Positions 17,831 through 29,031 of a DNA stretch of 64,000 bases are shown here, one piece after another (the stretch's first letter is position 1; the number at the start of each line of letters is the position of its first letter). Position numbers and translations under genes: made by a program. Under the pieces are notes generated by a model that was given only the letters and a program-made list of their open reading frames with translations, was not told where the DNA came from and did no database searches. Source of the DNA: Hymenobacter metallicola (lineage in GTDB: Bacteria; Bacteroidota; Bacteroidia; Cytophagales; Hymenobacteraceae); assembly GCF_004745645.1 (NCBI RefSeq), contig NZ_SRMB01000004.1, positions 310,001 through 374,000 on the forward strand, given 5' to 3'.

Positions 17831-18412
17831 TTACCCCTGGCTCAGGATTTCAATCGTTTCCTGGGCAATCTTGCCGTACTGGTCGTCGAGCTTGTCGTAG
17901 ACCATACCGGTGCAGAGGCACATTTTGCGCTGGTTTTCCTGCAGAATCGGGTAGTTCTTGCAGCCCATGCAGCCCTTCCAGAAGTCGTCGCTCTGGGTGA
18001 GTTCGGTGAAGGTCACGGGGCGGTAGCCCAACTCGGAGTTGATCTTCATCACCGGCCCGCTGGTGGTAATACCGAAGATTTTGGCACCGGGGTACTTGGT
18101 GCGCGACAGCTCAAACACGCGGTGCTTGATGGCGCGGCCCAGGCCCTCCTTGCGGAGCTCGGTATTGACGATCAGGCCGGAGTTGACGACAAACTTGTTG
18201 TCCTCGAAGGTTTCGATATAACAGAAACCGGCCAGCTCGTGGTCGACGAAGGCAATAATGGCGTCGCCCCGCTCCATCTTCTTTTTCAGATAGTTAGGGT
18301 CACGCTTGGCGATACCTACGCCGCGCGTTCTGGCAGATTCCTCATACCATTGACAAAGGGTTTCCACATACTGCGCATCGGCAGCATAGGCGACTCGTAA
18401 TACCATGGTCAA
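17831..18412 (-). CDS. GNAT acyltransferase of the arginine operon (probable acylglutamate synthase)
   Basis: 193 residues. The GNAT fold is supported by AIIAFVDHELAGFCYIET, the acyl-CoA pyrophosphate loop RKEGLGRAI (87-95) and GYRPVTFTEL. The C-terminal part has an unusual cysteine set, CMGC (148/151) and CLC (165/167), suggesting a metal site. It is first in the argGCD operon. From memory, the Bacteroides homologue at the same position has been assigned as N-succinylglutamate synthase, the missing first step when no ArgA or ArgJ is present; no ArgA or ArgJ is seen in this window. The role is therefore inferred from position and family, with the acyl donor (succinyl- or acetyl-CoA) unresolved. 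Confidence 0.75.
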   Translation of the reverse strand: MTMVLRVAYAADAQYVETLCQWYEESARTRGVGIAKRDPNYLKKKMERGDAIIAFVDHELAGFCYIETFEDNKFVVNSGLIVNTELRKEGLGRAIKHRVFELSRTKYPGAKIFGITTSGPVMKINSELGYRPVTFTELTQSDDFWKGCMGCKNYPILQENQRKMCLCTGMVYDKLDDQYGKIAQETIEILSQG

Positions 18413-18705
18413 AGCTCGGTTAGCTGCCTGCTCTCAGGCAACGGACTCGGAAAGACGAAAGGGAGAAAAGCAGGCACAACTAGCGCGTTGTGCGGCAACC
18501 GGGCTCGAGGCCGGTATCAGGGAAAAGTGCCAGAAGGAGTAATCGACCAGGGAAGGCGGCTGTTTGTCTTGCCGCATGGGTGAGCCTAAAAACGTGGCTC
18601 GCCATCAGTACCTATACTGCGTCCTACACTCGCTCGGTCGATTAGTCGTTAGAAACCCTGTTTACGGGTGGCATCGTCGGACAAAGCCACCTCTGAAATT
18701 TTTTG

Positions 18706-18735
18706 CAAACATAAAACCCAGATGTCAGATTGCAA
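18706..18735 (-). promoter_or_regulatory. Candidate promoter for GNAT-argGCD
   Basis: Read on the minus strand: TTG (18733-18735), 19-bp spacer, TATGTTTG (18706-18713). It fits the TTTG-N19-TAnnTTTG consensus at the -7 box and three of four -33 positions. It would give a leader of nearly 300 nt before the GNAT start. Confidence 0.5.
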
Positions 18736-19193
18736 GCTTCTGCAAAAAAGTAAGGCGATATTACCTTGGGTACGCGGTTCGGAGGGGGGCGAAGTAGCCG
18801 CTTAGGTTACCTCATAGCACCTGCCCGTAGCCAAGTGCGCCTCAGAAAAGTGACATACGCAGGATTCATCCTTACGTTCACCACGAGCTTCACGGGCCAA
18901 GGCCCGGAGCCTATCAAATCGTGAGTGACGGTCGTCGCGACGACTCGGCTCCGCACGGTCGTGCCGGCCACTGAGGGGCGGGCAGGAGGGCGAATGACGG
19001 TCGTCGGAACATGGGCTAGGTAGCAGCAGTATTGGTTTCTGCCGCTTTAAACACAAACGTAGTAAAAACGTTTCAAAAAACTACTGTCTATTTTTTTGGG
19101 CTTTCCGGCCCGTGCAGCCATAAAAAGCGGGTTTAAACGCAATAGCCGCAGTTTTACCAGAGAATAAACCGTGCATTACCCGGCCCTAGCGTC

Positions 19194-19201
19194 TACCTTT
19201 G
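19194..19201 (+). promoter_or_regulatory. Candidate -7 element for argB-argE
   Basis: TACCTTTG matches TAnnTTTG, 71 bp upstream of the argB start. No matching TTTG is visible at the expected distance, so this is a half-supported promoter. Confidence 0.4.
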
Positions 19202-19272
19202 CACCTCTAAGCGGTCCTCTCCCACCCGATTTGTTCACCCGGCAGTTTTGCTAAGCTGCCCACCCTATCTGC

Positions 19273-20055
19273 ATGCAAGAGGTTCTGAAAATTTTCAAGA
19301 TTGGCGGCGGCATTATCGACGACGCGGCCCAGCTCCAGCAGTTCCTTAGGGAGCTGGCCAAACTTGACAATAAAATAATGTTGGTACACGGCGGCGGCAA
19401 GGGTGCCAGCCAGATGCTGCAGGACCTGGGCATTGAGCCCCGGATGGTGCAGGGCCGCCGCATCACCGACGCGGCCACGCTCGACATCGTGACCATGTTT
19501 TACGCTGGTAAAACGAATAAGCAGGTGGTAGCCGGGCTCCAGCAGTATGGCGTGAATGCCCTGGGGTTAAGCGGGGCCGACGGCAACGGAATCCGCGCCT
19601 CGAAGCGGCCGGTCAAGGAAATCGACTATGGCTTCGTGGGCGACATTGACGAGCAGAGCGTAAATACCGAGCTACTGCAACGCCTGCTTACGGCGGGCCT
19701 GACGCCGGTTTTCTGCGCCATTACGCACGATGGTAACGGGCAACTGCTCAATACCAACGCCGATACCATTGCCAGCTCCCTGGCCCGGGCATTGTCCCCC
19801 TTTTACCAGGTAGAGCTGCACTTCTGCTTCGAGAAAGACGGGGTGCTAGCGGATGTGGCGGATGAAGCCTCGGTGATACCGCAGATAACGCCCGGGCAGT
19901 ACCAGGAGCTGAAAGCCAGTGGCGCTATTGCGGCCGGCATGGTGCCCAAGCTCGACAATGCTTTTGCCGCCCTGGAGGCCGGCGTGGAGCGGGTTGTCAT
20001 TGAAAATGCGCTGAAAATCAACCAGCCCGTAAAAACCATCTTATGCCGGAGCTAA
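19273..20055 (+). CDS. argB: N-acylglutamate kinase
   Basis: 260 residues, an amino-acid-kinase fold. The N-terminus is KIFKIGGGII, followed by LVHGGGKGAS, RITDAATLDIV and a C-terminal GMVPKLDNAFAAL segment typical of ArgB. It phosphorylates the acylglutamate made by the GNAT enzyme, feeding ArgC. The gene is divergent from GNAT-argGCD across an 860-bp region and overlaps argE by 13 bp, so the two are co-translated. Whether it prefers succinyl- or acetyl-glutamate is not determined. Confidence 0.95.
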   Translation: MQEVLKIFKIGGGIIDDAAQLQQFLRELAKLDNKIMLVHGGGKGASQMLQDLGIEPRMVQGRRITDAATLDIVTMFYAGKTNKQVVAGLQQYGVNALGLSGADGNGIRASKRPVKEIDYGFVGDIDEQSVNTELLQRLLTAGLTPVFCAITHDGNGQLLNTNADTIASSLARALSPFYQVELHFCFEKDGVLADVADEASVIPQITPGQYQELKASGAIAAGMVPKLDNAFAALEAGVERVVIENALKINQPVKTILCRS

Positions 20056-21110
20056 CCGACCAGCTGGCGGAGGAGGCTATTCAACTCCTGACGCGCCTGA
20101 TTCAGACGCCCTCCTTTTCGCGGGAAGAATCGGCCGTGGCAGACCTCATCTTCGACTTTTTGCAGCAGCACGGTGCCCAGCCCCAGCGGGAGCTGAACAA
20201 CGTGTGGGCCGTGAACCAGTATTTTGATACGGGGAAGCCCACAGTGCTGCTCAACTCCCACCACGACACCGTGAAGCCCGGCACAACCTGGACCTACGAC
20301 CCCTTTGGCGCTGTACTAGAAGACTCCAAGCTTACGGGGCTGGGCTCTAACGACGCCGGGGGCTGCGCGGTAAGTATGCTGGCTACCTTCCTGTATTTTA
20401 ACAAGCGGGAGCTGCCCTTCAACCTCATTTGCGCCATTACGGCCGAGGAAGAAATTTCGGGCGCCAACGGCATCAGCAGCCTGCTGCCCAAGCTGGGTAA
20501 GATTGACCTGGGCATCGTGGGAGAGCCCACGCAGATGGACATGGCCATTGCCGAAAAAGGCCTGGTAGTGCTCGACTGCACCGCCCACGGGCAAACCGGG
20601 CACGCGGCCCGCAACGAAGGCGAAAATGCCCTCTACAAAGCCGTGGCTGACATTCAATGGTTACAACAGTACCGCTTCCCGAAGGTGTCGGAGCTGCTGG
20701 GGCCGGTGAAGATGACGGTGACGCAGATTCAGGCCGGCACCCAGCACAATGTGGTGCCCGACATCTGCCGCTTTGTGGTGGATGTGCGCACCAACGAGTT
20801 TTACGCCAACGAAGAAGTAGTAGGCATCGTCCAGGAAAACCTGCAGTCGGAGGTGGTGCCCCGCTCGGTGCGGCTCAACTCCTCCCGCATCGACCCCGAC
20901 CACCCGCTGGTGCGCAGGGGCGAGGCACTGGGCCGCAAAGCGTTTGGGTCGGCCACGATGTCGGACCAGGCCCTGATGCCGTTTCCGACGGTGAAGATGG
21001 GCCCCGGCGACTCGGCCCGCTCCCACACCCCGGACGAGTACATCTACCTCTACGAAATCCGGGGCGGCATCCGGGCTTACATCGAGCTGCTGGAGGGCTT
21101 GCAGCTGTAA
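20043..21110 (+). CDS. argE: M20-family N-acylcitrulline/ornithine deacylase
   Basis: 355 residues. Two-zinc peptidase motifs are present: SHHDTVKPG (H73, D75), GSNDAGG (D103) and TAEEEISGANG (E134-E136). HTPDEYIYLYEI near the C-terminus is the usual last metal-binding region. In organisms using ArgF' the substrate is N-acylcitrulline rather than N-acylornithine (family knowledge), releasing citrulline for ArgG. It overlaps argB by 13 bp and ends 8 bp from a convergent gene. Confidence 0.9.
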   Translation: MPELTDQLAEEAIQLLTRLIQTPSFSREESAVADLIFDFLQQHGAQPQRELNNVWAVNQYFDTGKPTVLLNSHHDTVKPGTTWTYDPFGAVLEDSKLTGLGSNDAGGCAVSMLATFLYFNKRELPFNLICAITAEEEISGANGISSLLPKLGKIDLGIVGEPTQMDMAIAEKGLVVLDCTAHGQTGHAARNEGENALYKAVADIQWLQQYRFPKVSELLGPVKMTVTQIQAGTQHNVVPDICRFVVDVRTNEFYANEEVVGIVQENLQSEVVPRSVRLNSSRIDPDHPLVRRGEALGRKAFGSATMSDQALMPFPTVKMGPGDSARSHTPDEYIYLYEIRGGIRAYIELLEGLQL

Positions 21111-21118
21111 GCCCAGGG

Positions 21119-21583
21119 CTAAGCCTGCTCCAACGTGGCAATGTCCAGCTTGCCCATTTGCATCATGGCGGCCATTTTGCGCTGCCTCCGGGCCGGGTCG
21201 GGGCTACTCAGGAGCTGAGCCATGTTGGCCGGCGTAATTTGCCAGGTTACGCCAAAACGGTCTTTCAGCCAGCCACAGTCGCCCGGCTCCCCACCGTCGG
21301 CCGTGAGCTGGTCCCACAGGGCATCAATTTCGGCTTGGTTTTGACAGCTGACCGATAAAGAAATGCCGGTAGTGAACGTAAAATACGGTCCGCCGTTCAA
21401 GGCCACGTATTTTTGCCCGGCCAGCTCAAACTCCACCGTCATGACGCTGCCGACGGGCATGTAAGTGCCTTCCGGGTAACGGGTGAGGCTGCGAATGGCG
21501 GAGTCCGGAAAAAGGCTGGTGTAGAGTTTTGCGGCCTGCTCGGCCTGGTCGTTGAAGGTCAGAAAGGTGGTAATCTTTTGCAT
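21119..21583 (-). CDS. VOC-superfamily protein, PhnB/3-demethylubiquinone-methyltransferase-like
   Basis: 154 residues from MQKITTFLTFNDQAEQAA (21583); the 13 extra upstream codons are not family-like. The FLTFNDQAEQAAKLYTSLFPDS start and FGVTWQITPANMAQLL end are hallmarks of the PhnB-like VOC group. Substrate unknown. It is convergent with argE and unrelated to arginine synthesis by sequence; it sits between argE and argH by position only. Confidence 0.85.
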   Translation of the reverse strand: MQKITTFLTFNDQAEQAAKLYTSLFPDSAIRSLTRYPEGTYMPVGSVMTVEFELAGQKYVALNGGPYFTFTTGISLSVSCQNQAEIDALWDQLTADGGEPGDCGWLKDRFGVTWQITPANMAQLLSSPDPARRQRKMAAMMQMGKLDIATLEQA

Positions 21584-21766
21584 GGCGCCGTATTCTTGCT
21601 GGATGATAGGTAAAAGTACCATCTCCCCTCCCGGCCCAGGCAGTATAAAAACGACAAATACCGGGCAATTTGCGACACGCTAAACCAGGGCTGGCCCTGA
21701 CTGAAACCCGGAGTAACACGTAGTACCGGAAAGCCCCAACAGCCGGGCTTTTCTAGATAATTAACC

Positions 21767-23065
21767 ATGAAGATTTGGGACAAGGGCATAGCCGTTGACA
21801 AAAAGATTGAGCAGTTCACCGTCGGCCAAGACCGGGAGCTGGACCTGTACCTGGCGCAGTTCGACGTGCAGGCCTCCCGGGCCCAGGCCACGATGCTTAC
21901 CCAGGCCGGGCTGATTTCCCAGGAGGAAAACGAGCAGCTCCAGCAGGGCCTCGAAGAACTGGCCGCGCAGATTACCGAGGGCCGCTTCACGATTGAGAAG
22001 GAATTTGAGGACGTGCACTCCAAGATTGAATTTTACCTGACCGAGAAGTTCGGCGACGCGGGCAAGAAAATCCATACCGCCCGCTCCCGCAACGACCAGG
22101 TGCTGACGGCCATTCAGTTGTTTCTGAAAGACTACACCGAGCGGGTGGCCGGTAAAACGCTGGAGCTGGTAAACGTGCTGCTGCACAAGGCCGATGCCCA
22201 CCAGGCCGACCTCATGCCGGGCTACACCCACTTTCAGGCGGCCATGCCCAGCTCGTTTGGGCTCTGGTTTTCGGCCTACGCCGAGCATTTGCTGCTGGAC
22301 TTGGCCTTGTTTGAAGCCGCCCACACCGTGGCCGACCAGAACCCGCTGGGCTCGGGCGCGGGCTTCGGCTCCTCCTTCCCCATCGACCGGCAGCTGACGA
22401 CCCGGCAGATGGGCTTTGGCAACGTGGCCGTGAGCAGCGTGGGGGCCCAGATGCTGCGGGGCAAAACCGAAAAAACCGTGGCCTTCGCCGTGGCCGGCAT
22501 GGCCGCTACCCTGGCCAAAATGGCCTACGACCTGGTGCTGTACAACGGGCAGGACATGGCCTTCGTGGAGCTGCCCAAGGAGTTTACGACCGGCTCCAGC
22601 ATCATGCCCCACAAGAAAAACCCGGACGTGTTCGAGCTCATCCGAGCCCGGTGCAACGCCTTGCAGGCCCTGCCCAACACGATTACGCTCACCATCAGCA
22701 ACCTGCCCAGCGGCTACCACCGCGACTTCCAGATTCTTAAGGAGCTGTTGTTTGAGCCCCTCACTCAGTTCCTGGACATCCTCGACATCGTGCTCTTTGC
22801 TCTTCCCCAGCTCAAAATCAAGCCCGATCTGCTCAACCAGGCCAAGTACGACGCGACCTTCACGGTGGAAAACATCAACCAGCTGATTCAAAGCGGCACG
22901 CCGTTTCGCACGGCGTATAAGCAAGTCGGGCTGGCGGTGGAAGACGGCTCCTATGTGCCCCACAAGGAGTTCCAGACCACGCATCTGGGCAGTATTCACA
23001 ATCTGGGGCTGGAGGAAATCCGGCGGAAGGTGGAGCAACTGAAGGGCTCTAGTAAACTGTTTTAG
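21767..23065 (+). CDS. argH: Argininosuccinate lyase
   Basis: 432 residues. Fumarase/aspartase-superfamily motifs are TARSRNDQ (104-111), GYTHFQAAMP (152-161) and the signature GSSIMPHKKNPD (276-287). The last step of arginine synthesis: argininosuccinate to arginine and fumarate. It is separated from argB-argE by the convergent VOC gene, so it needs its own promoter. Length is slightly below the commonest family length, but no motif is missing. Confidence 0.96.
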   Translation: MKIWDKGIAVDKKIEQFTVGQDRELDLYLAQFDVQASRAQATMLTQAGLISQEENEQLQQGLEELAAQITEGRFTIEKEFEDVHSKIEFYLTEKFGDAGKKIHTARSRNDQVLTAIQLFLKDYTERVAGKTLELVNVLLHKADAHQADLMPGYTHFQAAMPSSFGLWFSAYAEHLLLDLALFEAAHTVADQNPLGSGAGFGSSFPIDRQLTTRQMGFGNVAVSSVGAQMLRGKTEKTVAFAVAGMAATLAKMAYDLVLYNGQDMAFVELPKEFTTGSSIMPHKKNPDVFELIRARCNALQALPNTITLTISNLPSGYHRDFQILKELLFEPLTQFLDILDIVLFALPQLKIKPDLLNQAKYDATFTVENINQLIQSGTPFRTAYKQVGLAVEDGSYVPHKEFQTTHLGSIHNLGLEEIRRKVEQLKGSSKLF

Positions 23066-23083
23066 CCTAGTCTCTTTCTTCCA

Positions 23084-23138
23084 GAACGTCCTGCTGCGCG
23101 CAACGAAGTGGAGTCGAAGCATCTCTCCCGCTTCGTTG
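23084..23138 (+). repeat. Family A repeat, left flank of the FHDAEV orphan gene
   Basis: It starts GAACGTCCTGCTG and ends GTCGAAGCATCTCTCCCGC plus TTCGTTG, with an internal CAACGAAG/CTTCGTTG pairing. It is inverted relative to 23558-23597 on the other side of the orphan gene. Confidence 0.75.
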
Positions 23139-23157
23139 CAAGGACACTCTCTCTTTC

Positions 23158-23571
23158 ATGGCCGCAACCGAAAATCCTGTAATCAGTCGAATAATCAACC
23201 ATGAGGTTGTTCGGGAGCATTTCGGCTACTGGCCAGATTTTCATGATGCTGAAGTCACCAAGGTGACTTTTGAAGCTAACCCTGGGTACTGGCCTTCCGC
23301 AACGTTTACAATAGCTGCATTTGAAACAACAGCTAAGGTCGATGCAAAAGGGTATTACCAGCTAACTAAGCAGTGCGACATAGAACTCCAATTCTCAGGA
23401 ATCAGGAAAATGGAGTTCGAAGATTTTAGCCACCAAAACGTCATCTTCGATTTAGAATTTGAGCAACAGGGAAGCAATATTGAATGCCGCTTCGACTCGT
23501 CTACTGGTTTAGAAGCTACAATACTCGCCGAAGAAGTACTGGTGCTGGGTCTAACTCCAACAAAGCAGTAG
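23158..23571 (+). CDS. Small orphan protein with FGYWPDFHDAEV motif (possible Imm50-like)
   Basis: 137 residues. The motif FGYWPDFHDAEVTKVTFE near residue 22 and the following beta-rich part resemble a group of small proteins that I recall being annotated as Imm50 immunity proteins; this is memory and weak. No toxin gene is adjacent. The gene is AT-richer than argH and the nucleotidyltransferase next to it. Family A repeats bracket it in inverted orientation, and the last codons and stop lie inside the right-hand repeat. Function unknown; anti-toxin or defence cargo is a speculation. Confidence 0.6.
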   Translation: MAATENPVISRIINHEVVREHFGYWPDFHDAEVTKVTFEANPGYWPSATFTIAAFETTAKVDAKGYYQLTKQCDIELQFSGIRKMEFEDFSHQNVIFDLEFEQQGSNIECRFDSSTGLEATILAEEVLVLGLTPTKQ

Positions 23572-23597
23572 AGATGCTTCGGCAAGCTCAGCATGAC
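23558..23597 (-). repeat. 40-bp family A repeat, right flank; encodes the orphan gene stop
   Basis: It begins CAACAAAGCAGTAGAGATGC. The reverse complement equals 12128-12167 at 38 of 40 positions. The TAG stop of the orphan gene is within it. Confidence 0.85.
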
Positions 23598-23610
23598 AGG
23601 TAGCTTGGCA

Positions 23611-23657
23611 ACGTCCGTAAGCGAGATGCCTCCCATTTCGCTCGACATGACGTTCTT
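23611..23657. repeat. Half copy of family A2 repeat
   Basis: AGCGAGATGCCTCCC and CTCGACATGACGTTC match the right half of the A2 element at 17724-17813. It follows directly on the A repeat at 23558. Confidence 0.6.
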
Positions 23658-23789
23658 TCAGCACAAACGAAATACCCAGTACCAGCCGTCCGGAAGCTGA
23701 TTCGCCACCACTTTCGGGCTGCTGTTTTTCTTTTTTTCCAACCCGCCTCTCTCCCGGCATTTTCCTGAGTGAATACCCAAACCATTCCC

Positions 23790-24734
23790 ATGAAGATCAA
23801 AAAAGCAGTGATTACTGCCGCCGCCCGCGGCCAGCGGTTGTACCCGGTGGCCGACACGATTCAGAAGGCCATGCTGCCGGTGGTAGACGTGGACGGGTTG
23901 CACAAGCCCACCATCCAGATTATTGCCGAGGAGGCTTTTGGCAGCGGCATCGAGGAGCTGTGCGTGGTGTGCGCCCCCGGCGACGGAGAGCGGTACGTGG
24001 CGGCCTTTACCTCCCTGCGCGACAACCTGATTAAAACCTACCAGAATGTGGACTGGGCCCGGCAGCAGGCCGAGAAAATCGACCACCTGCTAAGCCGCCT
24101 GCAGTTTGCCGAACAGACCGAAGCCCGGGGCTACGGCCATGCCGTGCTCTGCGCCCGGGAGTTTGTCGGCAACGAGCCCTTCCTGCTGCTGCTCGGCGAC
24201 TACCTCTACGTGTCGGCGGTGGTAGGCAAGCGCTGCGCGGCCCAGGTACTGGAGCTGGCCGCCCAGCAAGACTGCGCCGTGGCCGCCGTGAACCCCACCA
24301 TCGAGCACCAGATCAGCCGCTACGGCACGCTCACGGGTAAGCACGTGGCGGGCCAGGCCGGCGTGTACCAGATTGACAAAATCATCGAAAAACCTTCGTT
24401 GAGCACGGCCGAGCTGGAACTGCAGACCCCGGGCCTGCGGGCGGGCTACTACCTCTGCTTTTTCGGCATGCACGTCCTGACCCCGGGCATCTTCAGCATT
24501 CTGCAGAAGCAGCTTGACGCTGGCTCGGCCAACGTACTGCTGACGCCCGCCCTGCAGGAGCTGGCCGAATCGGAGAAGTACCTGGCCCTAGAAGTGCGCG
24601 GCACCCGCTACGACTTGAGCCGGCCCCACGGCCTGCTCCGCGCCCAGCTGGCCCTGGGCCTGGCCGGCGAGGCCCACGACGAAACCCTGACGACCATGGT
24701 CGAGCTGCTGGCCGAAGCCAATACCCGCAAGTAG
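23790..24734 (+). CDS. GalU-like sugar nucleotidyltransferase
   Basis: 314 residues from the ATG at 23790; a GTG seven codons earlier is possible. The fold resembles UTP-glucose-1-phosphate uridylyltransferase: a glycine-rich loop AAARGQRLYPVADTIQKAML, LLLGDYLY, and EKPSLSTAELELQTPGLRAGYYLC. The loop departs from the usual AAGLGTR, so nucleotide preference may differ. It ends 4 bp before the kinase/pyrophosphorylase fusion gene, so the two form an operon and probably serve one activated-sugar pathway (inference). The sugar is not known. Confidence 0.75.
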   Translation: MKIKKAVITAAARGQRLYPVADTIQKAMLPVVDVDGLHKPTIQIIAEEAFGSGIEELCVVCAPGDGERYVAAFTSLRDNLIKTYQNVDWARQQAEKIDHLLSRLQFAEQTEARGYGHAVLCAREFVGNEPFLLLLGDYLYVSAVVGKRCAAQVLELAAQQDCAVAAVNPTIEHQISRYGTLTGKHVAGQAGVYQIDKIIEKPSLSTAELELQTPGLRAGYYLCFFGMHVLTPGIFSILQKQLDAGSANVLLTPALQELAESEKYLALEVRGTRYDLSRPHGLLRAQLALGLAGEAHDETLTTMVELLAEANTRK

Positions 24735-24738
24735 AGCC

Positions 24739-28074
<3,336 letters not shown>

Positions 28075-28080
28075 CCAATC

Positions 28081-28320
28081 AGAACGCCATGTCGAACATT
28101 CTGCGCATCAAGCAGAGAGGAGACATCTCGCGTGCTGACGTTGCAATAGCAAAGAATGAAAACAGAACGTCATGCTGAGCTTGTCGAAGCATCTCTACCG
28201 CCACAGTAATTCTGATTACCATGGCAGGCGAGATGTATCCCGCTGGTCGACAGGACGTTCTTTTTCGTTCAACGAAGCAGTAGAGCTGCTTCGGCTGCGC
28301 TCAGCATGACGTTCTGTTTC
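28081..28320. repeat. Cluster of family A/A2 fold-back repeats
   Basis: Three elements in a row: an A2-like piece (28081-28133), an A copy in plus orientation (28169-28205, GTCATGCTGAGCTTGTCGAAG), an A2 half near 28226-28260, and an inverted A copy (28266-28312). The inverted pair encloses only about 60 bp and no gene. Everything between 28075 and 28425 is repeat plus one hairpin. Confidence 0.75.
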
Positions 28321-28375
28321 GCACGCTAAATACTCCCTTTAAGCTCGACCTGACAACCGAATTTTCCAAAACCCC

Positions 28376-28414
28376 AAGGCCCCGGCTGGTGTAGTTACCG
28401 GCCGGGGCCTTTTG
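28376..28414 (+). terminator. Terminator-like hairpin abutting the thioesterase gene
   Basis: AAGGCCCCGGC (28376-28386) pairs with GCCGGGGCCTT (28401-28411), then TTG. It lies 300 bp after the fusion gene and only about 12 bp before the thioesterase ATG. Confidence 0.65.
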
Positions 28415-28425
28415 CCTTTCTCGTT

Positions 28426-28950
28426 ATGAAACTTTACTTCCGCCTGATCTGGCTCCTGCTCACTGCCCGCTTTCAACCCAAGGTGCCGGTAATGGGCCCC
28501 TGCCGCACCAAGTTCCGGGTGTGGCCGACGGACCTCGACGTGATGCGCCACATGAACAACGGGCAGTACCTGACGTTGTGCGACCTGGCCCGGATGGATA
28601 TTCTCATCCGCTCGGGGCTGCTGCGCAAAATCAAGGACTTCGCCCCGCTGGCCGTGGTAGCGGCCGAGACTATTCAGTTCAGCCGCTCTTTGGAGCCCTT
28701 TGAGGCATTCGAAATCGAAACCCGGGCCCTGGGCTGGGACGAGCGGCTGCTTTACCTGCAGCAGCAGTTTATCCGCAACGGCCAAGTGGTGGCCACGGCC
28801 GTGGTGAGCTTACGCTTCGTAAAGCGCAAGGGCGGCACCGCCGACCCGGCCGAGGTGCTGGCCCATGCCGGCGAGCCGACGAAATCGCCGCAGCTGCCGG
28901 AGTGGGTGCGGGCCTGGAGCCAGAACATGCGCGAGCTGCGGGCCGCCTGA
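28426..28950 (+). CDS. Acyl-CoA thioesterase, hotdog fold (THEM6-like)
   Basis: 174 residues. FRVWPTDLDVMRHMNNGQYL (33-52) is the hotdog active-site region of the 4HBT/THEM6-like group, followed by DLARMDILIRSGL and VVAAETIQFSRSLEPFEAFEI. A short hydrophobic N-terminus (FRLIWLLLTARF) is typical of this group, supporting the start at 28426. Family knowledge: hydrolysis of acyl thioesters; specificity unknown. The gene stands alone, with a terminator-like hairpin ending about 12 bp before its ATG, so its transcription start must lie inside or upstream of that hairpin. Confidence 0.85.
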   Translation: MKLYFRLIWLLLTARFQPKVPVMGPCRTKFRVWPTDLDVMRHMNNGQYLTLCDLARMDILIRSGLLRKIKDFAPLAVVAAETIQFSRSLEPFEAFEIETRALGWDERLLYLQQQFIRNGQVVATAVVSLRFVKRKGGTADPAEVLAHAGEPTKSPQLPEWVRAWSQNMRELRAA

Positions 28951-29031
28951 GGAGCACAGAAACTCTGCCGTAGCCGCCGCGTATGGTTTGAGAGAAGATG
29001 CTTGTCGTCTTCTCCTAAAACCCACTGCACC

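Larger units (their letters stand above)
18413..19272. other. 860-bp divergent control region of the arginine cluster
   Basis: No credible gene: the open frames here have atypical codon use and no domain. It contains the minus-strand promoter candidate (18706-18735), a hairpin in the predicted leader (GGTGAGCC/GGCTCGCC, 18579-18603), two GACGGTCGTCG direct repeats near 18928 and 18998, and a plus-strand TACCTTTG at 19194 upstream of argB. No riboswitch was recognised. Confidence 0.6.

Noticed and set aside
18802..19056. 84-codon minus-strand frame in the arginine control region
   Set aside because: Arg/Asp-rich composition from repeats, no homology recognised.
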